DNA of 64,000 bases from Spirometra erinaceieuropaei (GCA_902702965.1 CACRXP010000007.1:2693171-2757170); one strand, 5' to 3'; positions 34,480 through 47,194 are shown, counted from the stretch's first letter. Made by a program: numbers and translations. The notes: generated from the letters alone by a model not told the origin.

Positions 34480-34925
34480 GCGGTACATGCTCTGAACCAG
34501 CGCAGGGACTAGACGAGGATCCAGTAGGCGTTCCCGGGAATACGCACCCATAACAAATGCCGACATCGGGGTTTGATGGCATGCGTATTTGCCCGTTCAC
34601 ACCGCGCTATTTGGCGTCCATGCCCCCCACCCCCCACCCCCCCCCAATCTAGGTCAGCATATACTTGAACCAGAGGGTATGGTGGGGCGCCTAGGTGTGG
34701 GTTCTCGCCCTGCCAACCACCTGCGCCCTCTTCTTCCCCCAGTATTTTTGACTCCACCATGACACGGGGCCCAGGTGGGGGAGGAGGGGAGAGTGCGGTA
34801 GATGCTGTGCAGGTCTACCATCTCTATAAACTAATTGACACACAAGTCAGCATCCCTGCTCTTACCTTGCTGTGGAGCACACGGTGGACATCGTCGGCAA
34901 CAACGGTGGAACTATTATGTGCGCG
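34480..34925 (+). repeat. Dispersed repeat C, near-full copy
   Basis: It contains GTACATGCTCTGAACCAG, TAGGCGTTCCCGGGAATACG, CACCCATAACAAATGCCGAC, a poly-C run, TGCGGTAGATGCTGTGCAGG and GTGGAGCACACGGTGGACAT. It is collinear with the copies at 25495 and 63165. Confidence 0.62.
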
Positions 34926-35149
34926 TGCGGTGCGCCCTAGTCGGAACCTTCCACGCCACGCAAGATATTGCACCCAACCCCATTACCAGTCTGTACAGTT
35001 CACTGGTGCGGGGGAGAGAAGGAGAGATCGAGAGCAATCGTGAGTTTATACATTTGCATTACTGTTTTAACAAGCTAGGAAATCACAGGAAAGCAATGTG
35101 AGGTAGAAGCGGGAGTGAATGTATTAGTAAAACGCCATATCAACGGTTA

Positions 35150-35440
35150 AGCTAAAGAGAGCGAGGTTGAGAGTCAAATCTAATGCGCCACTATAGACCG
35201 AATGATGCTGTCGAGAAAAACAAGGGAGGCTGGAATGACTATTTTTGACTTGTTAGCTGTCCCTAAGCAGCCGTACCCAACCCCAAGATGTGCAATCTCC
35301 CAGACCCCAGCTTGCGACCTATCGGTTACACGTCCACCGCCCTAACCTCTGGGAGGGACTCGAGACTGACCTCCAAGGTACAACGAAACGAGTGAGTCCC
35401 GTAAAGCGGTCAGCTTGGGCGCTCCTCTACTGTTGTTATT
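35150..35440 (-). repeat. SINE-A related fragment, degraded
   Basis: On the minus strand GGGGTTGGGTACGGCTGCTT and AACAAGTCAAAAATAGTCATT correspond to the SINE-A body. A remnant head (GGGCGGTGGACGTGTAACCG) also lies here. Confidence 0.4.
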
Positions 35441-36089
35441 TATTTTCTACTCCTGCATGGGGGTGATTGTAACGGGAAAAGAGCAGAAAAGATAGGGCGG
35501 TAATTATCACAAAGATACCGGAAGGCAACATTTAGTTCGTAAAATTTTAAAGTGATATAATGGGGGAGAATTGACACGGCCTAGAACTACCTGTATTATG
35601 TGGAGGGATGGCTACAAGTCAGTTCAACCGAAGTTTTACTTAACCAATCGGGTTGGCTGCTGTAAAGTTCGGCGCAATAGTCGTAAGGGGGTCGCATCTG
35701 CCTGGTGACACCCGCTAATAAGGCTTAGAGACTAAAAGTGTTAACAGCGAAATTACGACCAGTCAGAAGTTTTGACGTGCCTCGTCGATGATTGTGGGAT
35801 TCGAGTTAGGTGCTTTCATAAACATCTGGGTCGAACATAGAAATCCGTGTTCCGAACACTCAGCACATACTCCTAAATTATAGACAATCGGAGGCTCTTT
35901 TTGAACTATCACAGCACGCTACAAGCCGTATTTTTGAAGCCTACCAGTTGGCGAGACAACACGGCCCTCATCTCAGGGCCGAATGTGATCCATATGGCAC
36001 TCCCACTCGGGCGGGATTCGAGCCGACAACGTTACGTTTCTGTGAAAACCTGATTCATCGTTTCCGAGCCAGGTCGCGTGTGGTGCGCG
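35441..36089. other. Region without recognised genes
   Basis: I see nothing coding or structured. Confidence 0.4.
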
Positions 36090-36290
36090 CAGACGGATTG
36101 CTCAATTTCGTCATCCACGCCGCCCGATCCGGTCTCCTTAACTCTGTCTTGACACCGAGCTGAGATGGGTGGAGGGGAGAGTGCGATAGGTGCGTCGAAA
36201 GTCCACCATCAATTCGTGTGCAAGTCACCGTCCATGCGCCACCCTGCTGGTAGACATCGTCTGTAACGACGGTCGAACTGTCGTTGCTGG
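36090..36290 (+). repeat. Dispersed repeat C, partial copy
   Basis: It holds TCTTGACACCGAGCTGAG, GAGAGTGCGATAGGTGCGTC, TGCAAGTCACCGTCC and TAGACATCGTCTGTAACGAC, the 3' half of repeat C. Confidence 0.5.
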
Positions 36291-36850
36291 TCGCATTTTG
36301 CCCGCCTGCCTGCGACGGTTCTGTATTCAGCTCTAAGGTTCAACGGGATCGATGAAAGTACCTTCACCAGGGCTAATCTTCTTGATCAAAACTGACGGGT
36401 CAACGGTCCCGAAGCTCAGTGGAAAAGCGTCGGGCTTAATAACGATCAAACATTAGGGAACATTTGCTCGGATCTGAGGCCCCGCAAACCTGGAGTCGGG
36501 TGAGGTCGGCTGTAAGTCGGAAATGGTCATATCACCCCCTGTGTCTAACGCTACTCATTCCAGTCATACAGACGCAAATTCATTTTCATAAAAAATTAGG
36601 AAATTTCTGGGTAGAACCCGAATGTCTGTGTCCCCGATACTCTACTCTACGCCCCCTCGCTGGGGGACCAACGAATCCACATGCCCTCTGGTTATGTTTT
36701 TTGTTGTCGATAGGGTGCAGTGTGTGTCTCAGTCTCCCGCAAAGTATTCTCTTTAAACGATTGTGAATGTCGGCGACCAGGGGAAGATTTTGACTTCCTC
36801 TAAAAACGGCACAGTATGTATAGCATGCCAAAATAAAGCAGGAGCACTTA

Positions 36851-37843
36851 CAGTAGGTAGGCTAACTGATGAAATGTCAACCGAAATTCCCAAACGCGTC
36901 TTCGTTTCGAAAAGATTAATTAGGTAGGGTTGTAAAACCAGTCAGTCTGCAGTATAATTCTATAATAATTCAGTTGCCTCAGGACGCCGGCTTTCGAACG
37001 AACTTCTTTTCAGCCGCATTCAGAAACTATGCTCAGTAAAAAATGGCGACTTAAGTGGCATGAATTTTTCGCATTGATTTTCGATGCCCTTAAAAATTCA
37101 ATTATATGTAATGGGAGGCATGCATAAGATATTCATTCTCTTACTCATTCAGTAAAAAATTACGTCTTCTTCCAATTTTATACATGAAGAAGATGTACAA
37201 CTCGGTTTTAAAAAATGTGTAATTGTGAGATTTTTAAATACCGTGAAATGGCCGTTTATAAAACGTTACGTCTTCGCATTTACCAATGTGGCTTGTAAAG
37301 TTGACGAAATGGCTCAAATCCACTGCTAAATTTTATAAACCCCATTTTGTCTTCTCATAATAACGTAGAGAAATGTATGATTTCCCGTACGCAGAAACTA
37401 TACGGCTTGCAGTCTGGAAACCCTGAATGCAAGTGTGACGGCAGAGCGGGTTCAAAATTATTCGAGAATTGGAAAGGTTGTTGAAAACTGAATTATACCC
37501 TTCCTTTGAGTATAAAATTGGAAGAAGACGTCATTTTCTACCGAATGAGCAGAAGATTGAATATGTCTATGCATGCTCTCCACGAAATATTATTGGACTT
37601 TAAGGGGCATCGAAAATCAATGAGAAAAATTCATGCTACCTAAGTAGTCATTTTTTACAGAGTGTAGTTTTTGCATGCAGCCGAAAAGAAATTAATTCGA
37701 ACGCTGGCATCTTGAGGTAACGGGACCATTATAGAATTGCGTTGCACAATGATTAGTTTTACAACCCCACTTAATTAATCTTTTCAAAACGAGAACCCGT
37801 TTCGGAATTTCGGTTGGTATTTCATGGGTCAGCCCACCTACTG
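36851..37843. mobile_element. Foldback element M6 (subfamily A)
   Basis: The ends are CAGTAGGTAGGCTAACTGAT and ATGGGTCAGCCCACCTACTG, flanked by TA at 36849-36850 and 37844-37845. The arms are about 370 bp and the centre about 250 bp. The centre includes CATTTACCAATGTGGCTTGT, shared by all subfamily A copies. Confidence 0.9.
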
Positions 37844-38811
37844 TACCTTGACTATTTACGTCCTCATGCATGCATTTTTGTGCGTGCAGTGGTCTGCCTC
37901 TGAGGTCTTACGTATCGTAGATCAAGTTCACTCGCTGTAAATGCTACTTCCAATGACGGATTTGCCACAGCTCTGTAAAACGATACCGCCAGAAGGCTGT
38001 GATCTCGCTTTCCTGCAGTGTTTGCTACATTCACGTCTTAAAAGAAAAACAAATACATGCACACACGGGACCAGAAGCACACAGTAACGCCAGCCACGAT
38101 TTGGACAAAGTGGACGAAGTTAGTGTGGAATTCGGACTGAGACTTTTCGTTGGAGGAGAGTGCGGCCTTTGTTCTGGCAATGTATGTGAGGGAGAAATAT
38201 GCCACTTTGAACTGCGATAATGAGACAAAGATTCAAATATTGTACGCTCGAGCTGATTATCAGTCCGTTGTCAGCGCATTCGAGGCCAGAAACACCGAAT
38301 GACTTAACTGAATGGTTTTCGGAGATGGGAAGCGTCCCCAGGAGACTCGGATGCCTTGAACCCAGCTGAAGTATTACACACGTACATTATCGACAAAGAG
38401 AAGGGAGCGGACGTTTCTGGCCTAGTAGCCGTCATCAGCCGTTCATACCGGCTAATATGTGGGGTTTTTTGCTATGGACTTGAAAAATAATTTCTTTTAT
38501 GCAAAGTGGCCGAATGCGAGCGGAGCTTTTCCCGTTACAGGAGACGAACATTCTTCGCGGTCAGCTTGTAACGCCATACTTCGACCCCGGTCACTTTTGG
38601 ACGTTTTTGCCCAAAGTTTGTTTCTTTTTGTCTGGAGATACCCTGTAGTGCTTTGCATTCCGGCCAGTTCAGTATGAGCCATTGTTCCCACCAATGTGAC
38701 TCTTTCTGTCATTTCAGCAGCCGAACCAAATCAGTGGTCTCACCTAGCGGCCCGACCGCATAAAATGTTGTGGGACCGAGGTTTCTACGAAACAGTTTGG
38801 ACCAGATGCGG
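37844..38811. other. Region without recognised genes
   Basis: A fragment of the SINE-A body may lie at 38405-38460. The 37999-38220 plus frame has a Cys/His-containing end but no recognisable fold. Confidence 0.35.
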
Positions 38812-39792
38812 TTATGTGGCCGCACCTGAGGTAAACAAACCCCCGCCACCTGTAATACGGGACCGGTGGTAATAGGGGTTCTTGCATGTGGGGCCGAGAA
38901 ACGCGTAGGCAACGCGGTCAAGTAGTTGTATGCGAAAGAAAAGCTATTCGAAGTGCGCGGTTATAACGTGAGTGGTTGGGAAATAGTTGCCCTAAAATCC
39001 AACTCTAACCCTTAGCCCTAACCCTTACCCTAACCCCTGAGCCTAACCCTAACCCATAGCCATAACATTTAACCCTGACCCCTAACCCTTACCTTAACTC
39101 CAACCCTCTGAATGTTCTCTTCTGCCGCTGGTGTTTCTTATCTTCTTTAAGTCGACACTATCCTACAACGACATTTCAATACGGTCAGGCAATTTGCTGG
39201 TCGGATTAAAGATGACGTTGCCCATCCCTTGCATTCTGATTTCTGCAAAGTCTTCCCGCCCAATGCGCCGCAGCTTCCGACTATGTCTTGTCGCACATCG
39301 GCTTTTCGAGCTTCTGTATTGCCATTCCTGGCGCACTATCGTACGTGTGAATTGATAGAAATACAGAACCTAAGACTTGAACTGTCTCCATAATAATCGT
39401 CCATTTTGTGTCAAACTTTTTGACTATTGAGTAATCTATTAATTTATGCACTGCCCATTGTGATTGGAGCCATATTTGCTGAAAATCTTGAATTTATGAT
39501 TTCAAAATAAAGCGAGTTCCTCTCTCTCTCTCTGTCCTTCTCTCGTTCTCTCTTAAATCCTAACTCTGAAACATCCAACGCAAAAGTTAGAAGGAGACAA
39601 CAGGCCAAATGTCAAGAAGGACAGTCGGCATTGGGCCGAAAGAGGTAGACACGGCGACAAAGAAGCAGGGCCGATGACAGAACCCACACCGCAACGCACG
39701 GCAACACCATACAAACGTAAAAATACCATTCAAAATAATTAGGTAGGTCAACAGTACTGTGCCCATCAGGTGCGGCTACATAACCACATCTT
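38812..39792. mobile_element. T-element T3, split by a LINE fragment
   Basis: The left end is CCAGATGCGGTTATGTGGCC and the right end ATCAGGTGCGGCTACATAAC followed by CACATCTTACC; these are inverse. The left part holds TACGGGACCGGTGGTAATAG and GGGAAATAGTTGCCC, and 39000-39110 is a degenerate CCCTAA minisatellite. A LINE tail (39112-39540) is inserted, after which the T-specific segment (CATCCAACGCAAAAGTTAGA) resumes. Confidence 0.68.
39112..39540 (+). mobile_element. 5'-truncated LINE copy inserted in T3
   Basis: Across two frames it reads the C-terminus of the same ORF2 found at 43729-45021 (DDVAHPLHS, PMRRS, LPFLA, LRLEL). The same 3' UTR and AAAATAAAGCGAGTTCC with a CT tail follow. The flanks CTCTGAA (about 39106) and CTCTGAA (about 39561) could be the target duplication. 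Confidence 0.8.
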
Positions 39793-39929
39793 ACCGGCTT
39801 ATCAAACACGGGGAGGTTAGGTAGTACCCGGTCATTAACCTTGAATGTGTGTTCAAGAACGGCGCTAAGACGAAGGTGTGAGAAATACCGCGGCACATAA
39901 TATCCCACTTATTGCTATAAAGGCTCCCT

Positions 39930-40325
39930 GCAATCTGCAAAAGTAAAAGCTATTGGGAATGCGCGACTGTACTTTTCGTGGTTGAGAAATAGTTGCCCTA
40001 ACTCCTATCCGTAACCTCTAACTTTAACCCCTAACCATAACCCTTAACCATAACTTCTAGGCCTAACCCTAAGCCCAAACCGAACCCCAACCTTAACCGC
40101 AGCCCCAAACATCCAACGCGAAAGTTAGAAGGAGATGACATGGTGAAAGTCAAGAAGGACCACCGGACAGAAGGTGGACACGGCAACAAAGAAGCAAGGC
40201 CGCCAACAGAACACACACTGCAACGCACAGCAACGCCATACCAACGTGTTCACACCAACTCAAAATAATTAATTAGGTCAACAGTATTGTGTCCATCAGG
40301 TGCGGCTACATAGCCGCATCTTACC
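39930..40325. mobile_element. T-element T4, 5'-incomplete
   Basis: It begins within GAATGCGCGACTGTACTTTT and GGTTGAGAAATAGTTGCCC, runs through a degenerate CCCTAA array and continues with CATCCAACGCGAAAGTTAGA. It ends with the right terminal repeat, ATCAGGTGCGGCTACATAGC and CGCATCTTACC. It is collinear with the right half of T3, 0.5 kb upstream. Confidence 0.65.
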
Positions 40326-43300
40326 ACACTTTCAATCACACAACCGGGCTGCTCCCTCCAGATTTGCAGTCGAATTTATGACATTACTGGTCTTACAGAT
40401 GAGGTATGGTGCTCGGGTGCGCATGATACGCTTCCTGGGCTGTTAGAATTGTTAATACCTCCCCTCCTGACACAGCGGCCCATCGACAGTCGCGTTGTTG
40501 TGCAGTGCTTATACGGTTTCGCAATCTGTTTTACACCTGCTCGTCAGGCGGCCAGCGACAGGATGGCGAAGAGGGCTTATTTGTGTGTTGGCATGACGAT
40601 GACAAGGGAGACATGGATACGCGCAGTGGGGAATGCATTGAGGCAGAGTGATAATTGTCCACGCACCTTCCTCCCCCTCCCGGCCTTCCACGACATAACA
40701 GTAATAAAACTGATGTTGTATGAGTATCCCAGTGAGGGGCGGGATCGGCTCCCAGCAAAGGTTCGACCCCCACGAGCCAGTGCGGTCTTCGCAACGGGTG
40801 GGGACTGCAGAGATGACATCGTCCGCTGCTGGTTTATACGGTAGGATCATGCATACAGGGGGGTGGATGCGAGCAGGCTAGCTGACATCGGCCAGGGGGA
40901 GCTGTGCCCCTCTCTCTCGCAATCGTCTTGACCACGTACGGGGCCAGTCTCGCCGATCCCCTTCTCCAGACGCGGACATGGCAACCAGCTCTACGACTGT
41001 CAAAGCACAAATGGTACTTGGTGCGTTCCCACACAATCCGCTTCGTTTCAATGACGTTGTCCTGTCTCCAAACTTCGAACGCACTGGTATATGCAACGAT
41101 GCAGCAGCACAAATAGTAAAGGTCAGGGATAGCAGGCAACCAAGTGGATGCTTAAACGTGGCCTTTGTTCGGCTGTTTCAAACATAATTCAGGGAAAAAG
41201 TGAAAATAGAGCTCGGGAATCAGTAACCTCCCATCCCCCCCCAAGTATTACAGGTAGCCTTGCTCTCCGTTCCCAGCGGTTAGGGTTAGGCTCGGGCTCA
41301 AAGCTAGACTATTGTTACCCCATATTTAATACTACTAGTAGTAATCATAATGATGCGGATATTGACAGTCGCTGCAATGATATTATCAAAAATCAGACTA
41401 CTGCACGTATTACTATTAGGGAAACCATCTGAAACAACCTCACCGATACGCAAGTGCTGCCGCCTTCAACAGTCTCTAATAAGAGTGATAGTAAGACGTA
41501 GATCCTGACGATTACTACTAAGAAAGGGGAGGGGCTGCATGGTCATAGCCTCACCCGGCTCAGACCGTCGGTATCTGTCAGCACACACACATCTTGGAGA
41601 AAATGTCCTTGTTTATCGGGATAGCGATGGCAAATTCTGGTTGGGTCACACGTGCAGATTCTCTCGTACTCTTCTGAAGAAGAACAATTAATCGGTTGTT
41701 AAGGTATGCCGGAAGGAGTCTGTATCAACTGTTTGTATAATTGACTTGAGGTAGATTTTATTTTCGGGACAATAATCCAGCCTCCTGGATGATTCGTAAT
41801 TATGATTCGCATAGATTGAACAGGAGTCGATCTTTTAACTGTCAGCTGGCACACATTGCATCAAGTTTTCTGAGGCACACTTAAATTTACACTCAAATCT
41901 AATGGCTCCCGTAATATTATAGAAAGTGGAAAACTGTGGGAACTGGGGCAACTTATAGGGCTGCATACGTCTGCATGCATAACAGTGTCATAGAGGCCGC
42001 GCTAAGAAGGGGCCATTGCAGCCGGACACCCGACCCTCCACCTTCTTCAAAATACTCCTACGAGGACCGAGGTAGCCGTTGCTGTGCATGCAGTAAGCCT
42101 ATCGCGTAAGTCACCTGAGCACAGACTACGCCTGTTGTTTAATCACTATTTTCAGCTAGACGTTTGGCGCAAAATGAGATCACGTAGTTACTTTAATTTG
42201 TCCAGCAAATTGGAAAATATCGTCCAGTTTGATAACTGCAGACTGACATGGAATCATTCAAAGCTTATTCCGGAGTCAGTATAGATCGTTGTGGTGCACC
42301 ATCCTTGGGATTCATGAGCAGTCCCTGTAACCAGGGAATGTGTGGGCCTGTGGATCCAGGTGAAGATGATGTTCTCAAATATGTCTTTTCTCCCTTTCCA
42401 AATGGAAGCTATCAAACTCCTCTTTTCAGACCTTCGAAGAGTTTCTCCATAACCTTACAGTGGTGCTTTCTTAGTCCGTATGGAGCGGCAATGTGTTGCC
42501 CTGTCAGGAATCCACGCGTTTCCCACCTCCGACGGTGTGAGCAAATATTCCCTCCTTAAAGTCAGTGTCGGAATCTAAACTAGTTAATTTACTACCTAAA
42601 ATGGATCTTGAATGCCAGCTGGAAAATAAACTGCCAACATTTTTTCTCAATAAACTAATTCGGTCGTGTTCTAGTGAGAAAGTGGTGATTCCGGCACACG
42701 TTTTCTTCTCCCTCCGGGTACCTATGACCTCCCATTTTGACCTAAAACCACACTAACGTCAATATTTAATCGCTAGACGCCTTTCCCCCCCCCCCCTCCC
42801 TAAACCCCAGACAGAGCCAAAATCTGACCACTGAGCTCTGAACACCCTTCAGACTCTTCCCCCGTATCGTTTTTTATTGGATATTTAACTTTTGCTGTTC
42901 TACCCTCCCTTTTAGTACTGTACAGGCCTGATTATGAATATCCGAAAGCGTGTGTTTGCCGGATTTGACTTCTTGGATGTCTGCATGAGTACAATTGCTG
43001 AATTCAATTTTCAGTTAGGTTGGCTTTTCTCTATCGGGACTTCTCCCCTGAACCGTAGCATGATTAAGAAATTACCTTACTTACAGTATGCAAGCTAGAG
43101 TGCACAGATTGCGCCCGCAGTCCGCGGTTTAGCCCAGTTCGTTGATGAGCCCTGTGAACTCATATGGTGCATCCTTTTTTGTTGAACGTGAGAACAGCCA
43201 TCATCTAAAACATCAACTTAAGTGTTCAATCGACTCAAAATTCAGCACATTGTCGGTCCGCCTAGCTCGGAAAAGACTCCATTGAGCTATTGTTCCTTTC

Positions 43301-43589
43301 GAGTGCATGTCTATCGGACAGCTTCCACGATTGAGGAACTCGCCCCTGTGATCAAAAGTGCACACCGTTCAGGCCTAAACCCTCAGCAGAACGTCCGTGG
43401 GAACTCCTGATTCTGTAGCTTACCTTCAGTGCGCTTTAGAGATCTGCAGCACTTCAAATTTCCTCGGAGAAATGCTGACTCTTGCAATGTCGATATCCGC
43501 TGGTATGACATATTGTTGATCCTCTAAGTAGCATCTACTTCATGCGTACTCATCATACGATTACCAGAAGTTGACAAAAGTGTATACAG
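40326..43589. other. Region without recognised genes
   Basis: A 131-codon plus frame at 40449-40844 has three overlapping antisense frames. A 103-codon plus frame lies at 42248-42559. I recognise no domain. A GGTTAGGGTTAGG scrap lies at 41278. Confidence 0.35.
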
Positions 43590-43728
43590 TTTGTGAGAGA
43601 GAGGAAGTCGCTTTATTTTGAAATCGTAAGATCAAAATTTTCAGCAAAAATTTGGCTCCATTCACTATGGGCAGTAAATAAGTTAATAGATTATTCAAGA
43701 GTCAAAGGTTAACACAAAGAAACGATTA

Positions 43729-45021
43729 TTATGAGGATAGTTCAAGTCTTAGCTTCTGTATTTCTGTCTCTTCGCACGTAAGATAGCGCGCTAGGAATGG
43801 CAATACAGAAGCTCGATAAGCCGATGTGCGACAGGATATAAGTAGGAAGCTGCGGCGCATCGGACAGGAAGACTTCGCAGACATAAGATCAGAATGCAAG
43901 GGATGGGCAACGTCATCTAGAATTCGACCAGCAAATTGCTTGACCGCATTGGAGTGTCGTTGTAAGATTGTGTCAACTAAAAAAAGATAAGAAACTCCAG
44001 CAGCAGAAGAGAGCATGCGGAGGATTCGTTTCAAAATTAAAAGATCCTTCTTTAACATAGCAGGAAAAATGACAGGAGAGCAGTATAGGATAAGAGGAAG
44101 AATGCAGGCATCAATGAATCGCCAGACTACGGGCGGGGGTGTGTGGTTGGAGCGTAAACAACGTATGTAGTAAAGAAGTTTACGAACTTTAATAAATAGG
44201 GATTCAATATGGAGGGAAAATGAAAGATTTGAGGACAAAGTAACACCCAGGTACCTGAAAGAGGATACTTCGTTAGGAGGAATGTCAGAGGAATCAGGAT
44301 TAGGAGAGGGCCGCAGTCGAAAAATACACTGAACGGATTTTTGGTTGTTATTTCGGAGACCATTTTCCTCCGACCACGCTAGGACATGGTTTAGGCCATC
44401 CTTTAGAGACTGGAGGTGTGTCTGACTTTTGAGAGGGTGTCCAACAACCACATCATCAGCATACTTGACCAAAAGACAGTAATTAGGGGACCTTAGATCG
44501 TCAGTGTGGAGGGAGAAAAGGTGAGGGGATAGAATGGAACCTTGAAGAACACCGCAGTCATTGGGAAGGGTCGAAGATTTCCGCTTGCCAGGTTGGACAA
44601 ATTGAGTGCGGAAGGTAAAATAATCGGTAAGCCAAGAGACGACCCAGCCTGGAGAGCTGCACGCGGAGGTTTTGGTAAGGAGAAGCGGGCGGGGGACGCT
44701 ATTGAAGGCGGAGGAATGATCAAAAAAGCGCACGCATACTCGCGGCAACCCTTGTCTAATGCTTTTAGAGCTGAGTGAACCACAAGAGCGACAGCATCTA
44801 AAGTACTCCGTTTGGCTTTGTATGCAAACTGTAAAGGGTCGGAGAAACTGGAAGAAAAAGGCTTTATGATATCTAGGGCAACTCTCAGCAAGCTTTAGTA
44901 TTGCAGAGGAGCAGGCAATTGGGCGAAAAGATTTAGGACCAAAGTTAGCGGGTTTTTTATGGATGGGAGTAATTCTCACTGTACGCCAGGCGTCGGGAAT
45001 CTTGGACTCCATGAAAGACAT
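43729..45021 (-). pseudogene. LINE reverse transcriptase, 430-codon open frame with internal out-of-frame segment
   Basis: The frame reads IPDAWRTVRITPIHKK and FRPIACSSAILKLAES. Between about 44885 and 44720 the family-like protein continues in the neighbouring frame (LQFAYKAKRSTLDAV). It then returns at FDHSSAFNSVP, next to a T6 run. QGSILSPHLFS (motif B), KYADDVVVG (motif C) and SFRYLGVTLSS (motif D/E region) follow. The C-terminus RLELSS is shared with the truncated copy at 39112-39540. Despite being open, the frame has two compensating frameshifts, so its finger-to-palm segment is scrambled. Confidence 0.8.
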
Positions 45022-45047
45022 ATTGATTAGGTGCGTTAAAATAGGGG

Positions 45048-45355
45048 CTATCTGAGAACTGCAAGATTTAAGAAAAAAGGAGAGACACCGTCCGGTCCGA
45101 CAGCTGTTGATCCACGGACCTTTTTAAGGTGTTTCTCTACTGTTGCCAAAGACACGGGTTGGAATTTACACGGTGATAGGGGAATATCATCTAAGGGAAG
45201 ATGGGAGTCATTGTGACTAAATATAAAATTTTTATTTAGGGAGTCTAAATCTGCATCCACATGCAGCAGTGTGTTTCGATGACCAGTGAGACGCTTAAGA
45301 TTTTTCCAAATCTCAGCTGAGGAAGGGGGGAAAGGGGGGAGGAAGAGGAGGAAAA
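45048..45355 (-). pseudogene. LINE ORF2 linker before RT, frameshifted
   Basis: Reading leftward, AEIWKNLKRLTGHR, then VEKHLKKVRGSTAVGPDGVS lead into the RT. A further shift near the T6 run at about 45073 is needed to join the frame at 45021. On the right it is cut by the inserted GC-rich element. Confidence 0.75.
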
Positions 45356-45357
45356 TA

Positions 45358-45960
45358 CCCTGCCAGCACCAGCCCCGCCTAGCCCCGCCTGGCCCCCTCA
45401 ATAATGGCGGGGCTAGAGGGGGCTATGAGGGGGCTAGGCGGGGCTGTGGAGGGGGCTGTGGCGGGGCATGCAACGCGATAGCCCCGCCTAGCCCCGCCAG
45501 CGAAAAAAAATGCGCAGGGGACGCCACATCTCAGCCCACTTTTGGCACCACTTTAAAATATCGTCCCCATTGTCAAATATACGAATTAATAACACACACA
45601 GATTGTAAACCGGTGGACAAATAAGAGTTTAAGCAATGAGGGACTTAAACAAAACCTCAATATATTGTGCTCATCCGCAGCTACATTCAGTGGGCGTAAA
45701 CGGATGCTTTCTCCATGGTTTATAAGCCAATTTTGATAAATTAGCTCCTTTAAATTCCAAAGAAGGTACAATAAGTGGTGCTTTTGGAACATATCTTTCG
45801 ATGCAAATACGCTTCAAAAGGCTTCAATCCAGAGGGGGCTCTGGCCCCGCCCAGCCCCCTCCAGCCCCGCCTATGAAGGAGCCATGTGCTGGCAGGCGGG
45901 GCTCTGGCCCCACCCAGCCCCTTCCAGCCCCGCCTATGAAGGAGCAATGTGCTGGCAGGG
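45358..45960. mobile_element. GC-rich non-autonomous inverted-repeat element inserted in LINE
   Basis: The ends are CCCTGCCAGCAC and GTGCTGGCAGGG, an exact 12 bp inverse pair. TA flanks it at 45356-45357 and 45961-45962. The interior is built of AGCCCCGCCT/AGGCGGGGCT-type repeats at both ends around an AT-richer core. Removing the element with one TA restores the LINE reading (VSQL joined to FSSSS). There is no ORF of its own. Confidence 0.82.
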
Positions 45961-45962
45961 TA

Positions 45963-47000
45963 GTTGGCTGACAAACAGGCTATTTAGTCTGTCAGTCTCT
46001 GTTTTTATTAAGACGGTAACGCTCTTAAGGCTCTCACGTAATCCTAGCTTGTAAAGGAGTTCTTTTTACGTCTTAACGATTTCAGATAGGGGGAAGAAAT
46101 TCTGTACGGTCGCACCATAACAGCGTCAAGAGGGCAGCAAATATCGAAAATTTCATTTAAAAACGCTGTCAGGTTGGAAGAACAGGATTCAATATTAGAA
46201 TGTTCAAGGAAAGTGGGGATAGTAAGAGAAATGCAAGTCTGAAGCAGGAGAATGTTTTGGGCGGACGTGTTGCGAACCTTAACCTTTCTCTCAGGCTTGG
46301 CTAGCAGTGCACGTTTAGAAGTGGAATAGATTTTTGGAAGACACAATAAAGTGGACTGGTCAGAACCTATAAATGGAGCCCTATTTTTTACGCAAAAAGC
46401 TTTCTGTGGTTAGTCAGAATATGATCAAGAGGGACATCTGCGCGAGTATTAAAGGAGACAAGATCATCGAAGCCTAAAAGTGGAAGGGGACGTAAATTCA
46501 CGCGATTAAAATCACCGCATAAGAGAATAAGATAGTCGCAGGATAATATCCCAAGTTTTTGTGAGAGAAAGTCGAAAAACGGGTTAGTGCGCCTTCACAG
46601 GAAGAGGGGGGAATGTAAACACTAACAAATATGGTGCCTTTAAAACTACTTAACAAAAGGGGCTTACATAAAACAGCGATGACATCTATCAAATCATCAG
46701 AGTAAGAAAAAAGGGACTTACAGTCTCTACATCAATTTTGATTAACGAAAATGACAACGCCTCCACCGCTGCCACAAGATAAAGATTTTCTATCTGTTCG
46801 AAAGCAGTAGAAGGATGGGGGAGTAATAAGTTGCGAATCAGTGTCACTATTTAACCAGGTCTCTTGAAGGCAGACAACTTCAGTTCTGCTGTGTTCTTTT
46901 TTCGACAAAGGTAGCTCCAAATCATGGGCATTGTTGAAAACAGAACGACAATTTCTCGACAAGAAGGCAGGAATTGACAATTAGTGCTTTGGCTGACGTT
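45963..47000 (-). pseudogene. LINE AP-endonuclease domain and linker
   Basis: 46980-46732 reads the endonuclease start (NCRSVFNNAHDL, VVCLQETWLNSDTDSQ, GGGVVIFVNQN). 46692-46498 and neighbouring frames read FVSVYIPPSS, and 46346-46044 gives the end of the domain and linker. At least three frames are needed. In an intact element this domain nicks the target for priming. Confidence 0.75.
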
Positions 47001-47194
47001 TGAATGCGAATTGCCAGCCACACCGGTGTTTTCCCGATGCATAGACCGCTGTTGACGAATATTTGATAAATTCAACACAGAACGATCTCAAATACTGCAT
47101 ATTGGCCGAAAAGTACAACAGTTCGCATCATGGTCGTTCGTTTGAACTATCGGAATGTGCGTGTCCCGTTACGCCTTGTGACTCAGTCTAAAGA

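Larger units (their letters stand above)
43590..47090 (-). mobile_element. Non-LTR retrotransposon with endonuclease and RT (LINE, CR1/Jockey-like)
   Basis: Reading leftward, an AP-type endonuclease starts near 47000 (NCRSVFNNAHDL, CLQETWLNS, GGGVVIFV). It continues through shifted frames to GSDQSTLL, a linker, and then the RT (YADD at about 44460). The element ends with AAAATAAAGCGACTTCCTCT and a CT run at 43600-43620. A 603 bp unrelated element interrupts the linker. No ORF1 is visible. Multiple frameshifts at homopolymers make it inactive. Confidence 0.85.
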
